64,000 bases of DNA from an uncultured Aquimarina sp. (lineage in GTDB: Bacteria > Bacteroidota > Bacteroidia > Flavobacteriales > Flavobacteriaceae), in NCBI RefSeq assembly GCF_947492965.1, contig NZ_CANLOZ010000010.1, forward strand, positions 62,001-126,000, read 5' to 3'. The notes beneath the pieces are model-generated. The model was not told the DNA's origin and ran no database searches. It worked only from the letters and a program-made list of their open reading frames with translations. Positions 62,435-64,000 of the stretch are shown here, one piece after another; position 1 is the first letter of the stretch; the number at the start of each line of letters is the position of its first letter. The position numbers and the translations under genes were made by a program.

Positions 62435-63043
62435 TTACTTAAGATATTCAACATCAGAGCGTGCTTTTTTCCGCCATTTCATTCCGTATTTTTCGTCCAT
62501 TAGCTCAAAAACCCGTTCGTTATAAATTTTCACACATTCTTCAATTGGCGGTGTACATCCAAAATCAAAATATTCAATTCCGTACTTTTTCTCAAATTTA
62601 AAGTCAGTTGATGAGTTTGCTATTGGTGCAATCGAACCGATTAATAGCAATTTGGCTTTTCCATTTTCCCAATCTTTGTCCGCTTGTTCTTTGCTATATT
62701 CACAACCAGCTTCTAAAGTCAGCGTAGTTTTTGTAATTCCGTCGTTGGTTTTTATTTCAAAAACTTGGTCATTATATCCGAAAGCTGAAAGTTTGATTTC
62801 GTAAAGTTTATTCGGCTCAAGATTTTCAATTCGGAAGAATCCCGTGCTATCTGCCATTGTCATTCTTTCTAAAACAGGCTTTGCGCTTTTCAACTGTTCA
62901 ATATAAATATCTGAAATAGGTCGCAAATCAGTAATCACGGACTTTACATATCCATTAATTTCAACTTGTGAGTATGAAATTCCGCAAACTAATATTATAA
63001 TCAGTTTGAGTAATATTTTTGATATGTTCAGATTTTTCTTCAA
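62435..63043 (-). CDS. secreted carboxypeptidase-regulatory-like domain protein
   Basis: 202 residues with a signal peptide (ending GISYSQ), then a CarboxypepD_reg-like beta-sandwich (VEINGYVKSVITDLRPISDIYIEQL, DSTGFFRIENLEPNKLYEIKLSAFGY) of the kind found at the N-terminus of TonB-linked receptors, here alone, with a C-terminal tail containing several cysteines. Confidence 0.8.
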   Translation of the reverse strand: MKKNLNISKILLKLIIILVCGISYSQVEINGYVKSVITDLRPISDIYIEQLKSAKPVLERMTMADSTGFFRIENLEPNKLYEIKLSAFGYNDQVFEIKTNDGITKTTLTLEAGCEYSKEQADKDWENGKAKLLLIGSIAPIANSSTDFKFEKKYGIEYFDFGCTPPIEECVKIYNERVFELMDEKYGMKWRKKARSDVEYLK

Positions 63044-63049
63044 AATGTT

Positions 63050-63246
63050 TTACAACGGACTTGTGTATGAAACGTAGCGTGCAAAAAGACACTAACTTTT
63101 CGGATAAACACAGAGCCGAATTTTTATATTTTGTTTTTAATTTTTCCCTTTTTTAAAAGCAAATTAAAAATTTGGCGGACTTCATAAATATACAAATATC
63201 ACTTGGTTTAGCACTTATTAGCTATGTTTTATACACCGTGTTGTAG
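63050..63246 (-). repeat. attC-like site of 197 bp (family 2)
   Basis: AAC 63054-63056, GTT 63240-63242 then GTAGTGCG. Its partner half-site lies beyond the window. Closely similar to the 51782 and 60473 sites. Confidence 0.86.
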
Positions 63247-63253
63247 TGCGTTT

Positions 63254-63562
63254 TTATTCAGTTAGTATTCTTTTATTTCCGCAAGCAGCACATAATTTAG
63301 CTTTGGGAGTTCTGTATGGCTTTCCACATTTTTCACAATCAGGTCCAATTTGTTCAAGCGAATGATGCATTATTGCATTCGGTTCAGTTTCTCCAAATCC
63401 AGTCAAGTCATTATAGTAATCTAACAATTCTTTGAATCGTTCTTGCCTATCTTTTTTCAAGTTTTTAAATCCTTTACCATAAAGCTCGTAGGCAACGGCA
63501 AATTCTTCTTTATTAAGCATAGGAACTTCCATTTTACATCTCCAACAATATTTAAGTTCCAT
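63254..63562 (-). CDS. small zinc-ribbon-like protein
   Basis: 102 residues with two cysteine knuckles: CWRC at 6-9 and CEKC (about 76-79) with CAAC near the C-terminus, the pattern of zinc ribbons. A helical stretch (KGFKNLKKDRQERFKELLDYYNDL) lies between. Its start overlaps the stop of the next gene by 1 bp. Confidence 0.72.
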   Translation of the reverse strand: MELKYCWRCKMEVPMLNKEEFAVAYELYGKGFKNLKKDRQERFKELLDYYNDLTGFGETEPNAIMHHSLEQIGPDCEKCGKPYRTPKAKLCAACGNKRILTE

Positions 63563-64000
63563 TATTCTCCGATTTTGGTTACTACTTCTTCCATTGTGTA
63601 ATGCACAAAACTTTGTCCTAATTCAGTCAATTCATAAGGCTCAAAGTTGTCAAAAGCTGATTTTAATGTGGAAGATTTAGACCGTCTATTTGTTTTTTTG
63701 ATGAAATTTCCAGCATAATCAGTTTCTCTATGTTGGCGAATAATTCCTCCCATACTTAAATCCCTAATCAGTCGTTTAAACAAATCCGCTTCTAAAGAGT
63801 TTTCTGCTGGACGTGTTCCGTTAAGTTTATCCCAAATTTGACCTCTTGTAATTCCACGATTCTTATAGATTTCTCGAATGACCATAAAATGTGTTTCGTG
63901 ATACGTAGAAATCCATTCTATGAAAAGTTGAATTAAATCATCAGTCGTGAGGCTTATTGCACAGGCGTTAGTCAGTAACTTTCTCAAATATTCCTTTTTT
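63562..64000 (-). CDS. hypothetical protein, cut by the window edge
   Basis: At least 141 residues. The only start inside the window is TTG at 63987, and the frame stays open to position 64000, so the true start is probably outside. Helical, with a DNA-binding look (FMVIREIYKNRGITRGQIWDKLNG, LFKRLIRDLSMGGIIRQH). Two-gene cassette with the zinc-ribbon protein. Confidence 0.6.
   Translation of the reverse strand, partial: KKEYLRKLLTNACAISLTTDDLIQLFIEWISTYHETHFMVIREIYKNRGITRGQIWDKLNGTRPAENSLEADLFKRLIRDLSMGGIIRQHRETDYAGNFIKKTNRRSKSSTLKSAFDNFEPYELTELGQSFVHYTMEEVVTKIGE

Larger units (their letters stand above)
24593..64000 (-). mobile_element. integron-type gene-cassette array, distal part, continuing past the right edge
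   Basis: About 36 attC-like palindromes separate some 35 units of one or two genes. Nearly all genes read on the minus strand. For almost every unit the bases after GTT at its left end are the reverse complement of the bases before AAC at its right end, as expected when both half-sites belong to one circularisable cassette. Sites fall into several families of different length, and three units hold no gene. No tyrosine recombinase (IntI) is in the window. Reading direction places it beyond 64000. Left-end sites are degraded. Confidence 0.82.

Noticed and set aside
24593..64000. CRISPR array or retron-type repeats
   Set aside because: The spacers are whole genes of 0.4-3 kb, repeats are palindromic and of several families, and there are no cas genes or reverse transcriptase.

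Overview
The window is AT-rich and comes from a Bacteroidota bacterium, most likely a marine member of the Flavobacteriaceae. The evidence is a Por/T9SS C-terminal sorting domain, DUF6090 and AraC-type regulators of flavobacterial style, many short lipoproteins, and very few Shine-Dalgarno sequences. Almost every gene is on the minus strand. No rRNA, tRNA, transposase or CRISPR array was seen.

Positions 1-24 kb look like ordinary chromosome. They hold a PLP-dependent threonine dehydratase-like enzyme, an ECF sigma/anti-sigma pair next to a plus-strand fasciclin gene, metallo-beta-lactamase-fold and Crp-like genes, two AraC regulators (one with two HTH domains in tandem), a GNAT acetyltransferase, an alpha/beta hydrolase, a stand-alone C39-like peptidase, GrpB, an S41 protease, an FG-GAP/T9SS protein, and many small lipoproteins. 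About 1 kb around 13 kb is non-coding and keeps a remnant resembling an alpha-L-fucosidase.

From about 24.6 kb to the right edge the layout changes completely. One-gene or two-gene units, all read on the minus strand, are separated by imperfect palindromes of 50-197 bp. Each palindrome starts with AAC and ends with GTT on the plus strand. The first 8-10 bases after GTT are complementary to the bases before the next AAC, on the far side of the gene. That is the signature of integron gene cassettes, where both half-sites of one attC lie at the two ends of the same linear cassette. I count about 36 attC-like sites in several sequence families (long family 1 of about 170 bp, others of 130-197 bp, short ones of 50-70 bp) and about 35 cassettes. 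No integrase is in the window. Read on the minus strand, the attI/intI end should lie beyond position 64000. The sites decay towards the left, as expected for the old distal end of an array.

Recognisable cargo includes an Rnl2-type RNA ligase, a complete restriction-modification system (HTH controller, C5 cytosine methyltransferase, PLD-fold NgoFVII/BfiI-like endonuclease and an unknown protein) inside one 3.3-kb cassette, a macrodomain protein, an SMI1/KNR4-HEAT protein, an acyl-carrier-like protein with a permuted layout, two RDD membrane proteins, an MBL nuclease-like protein, a YHYH/EF-hand lipoprotein and a TlpA-like thioredoxin. Many other cassettes encode unrecognised secreted proteins or lipoproteins. 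Three cassettes carry the same gene-less segment of about 350 bp. The long attC family contains a promoter-like motif (GTAACATT, 13 bases, ANACNTATA) pointing into the next cassette. The same motif with the same spacing precedes four genes at 14-21 kb outside the clear array. This may mean the recombination sites also serve as promoters.
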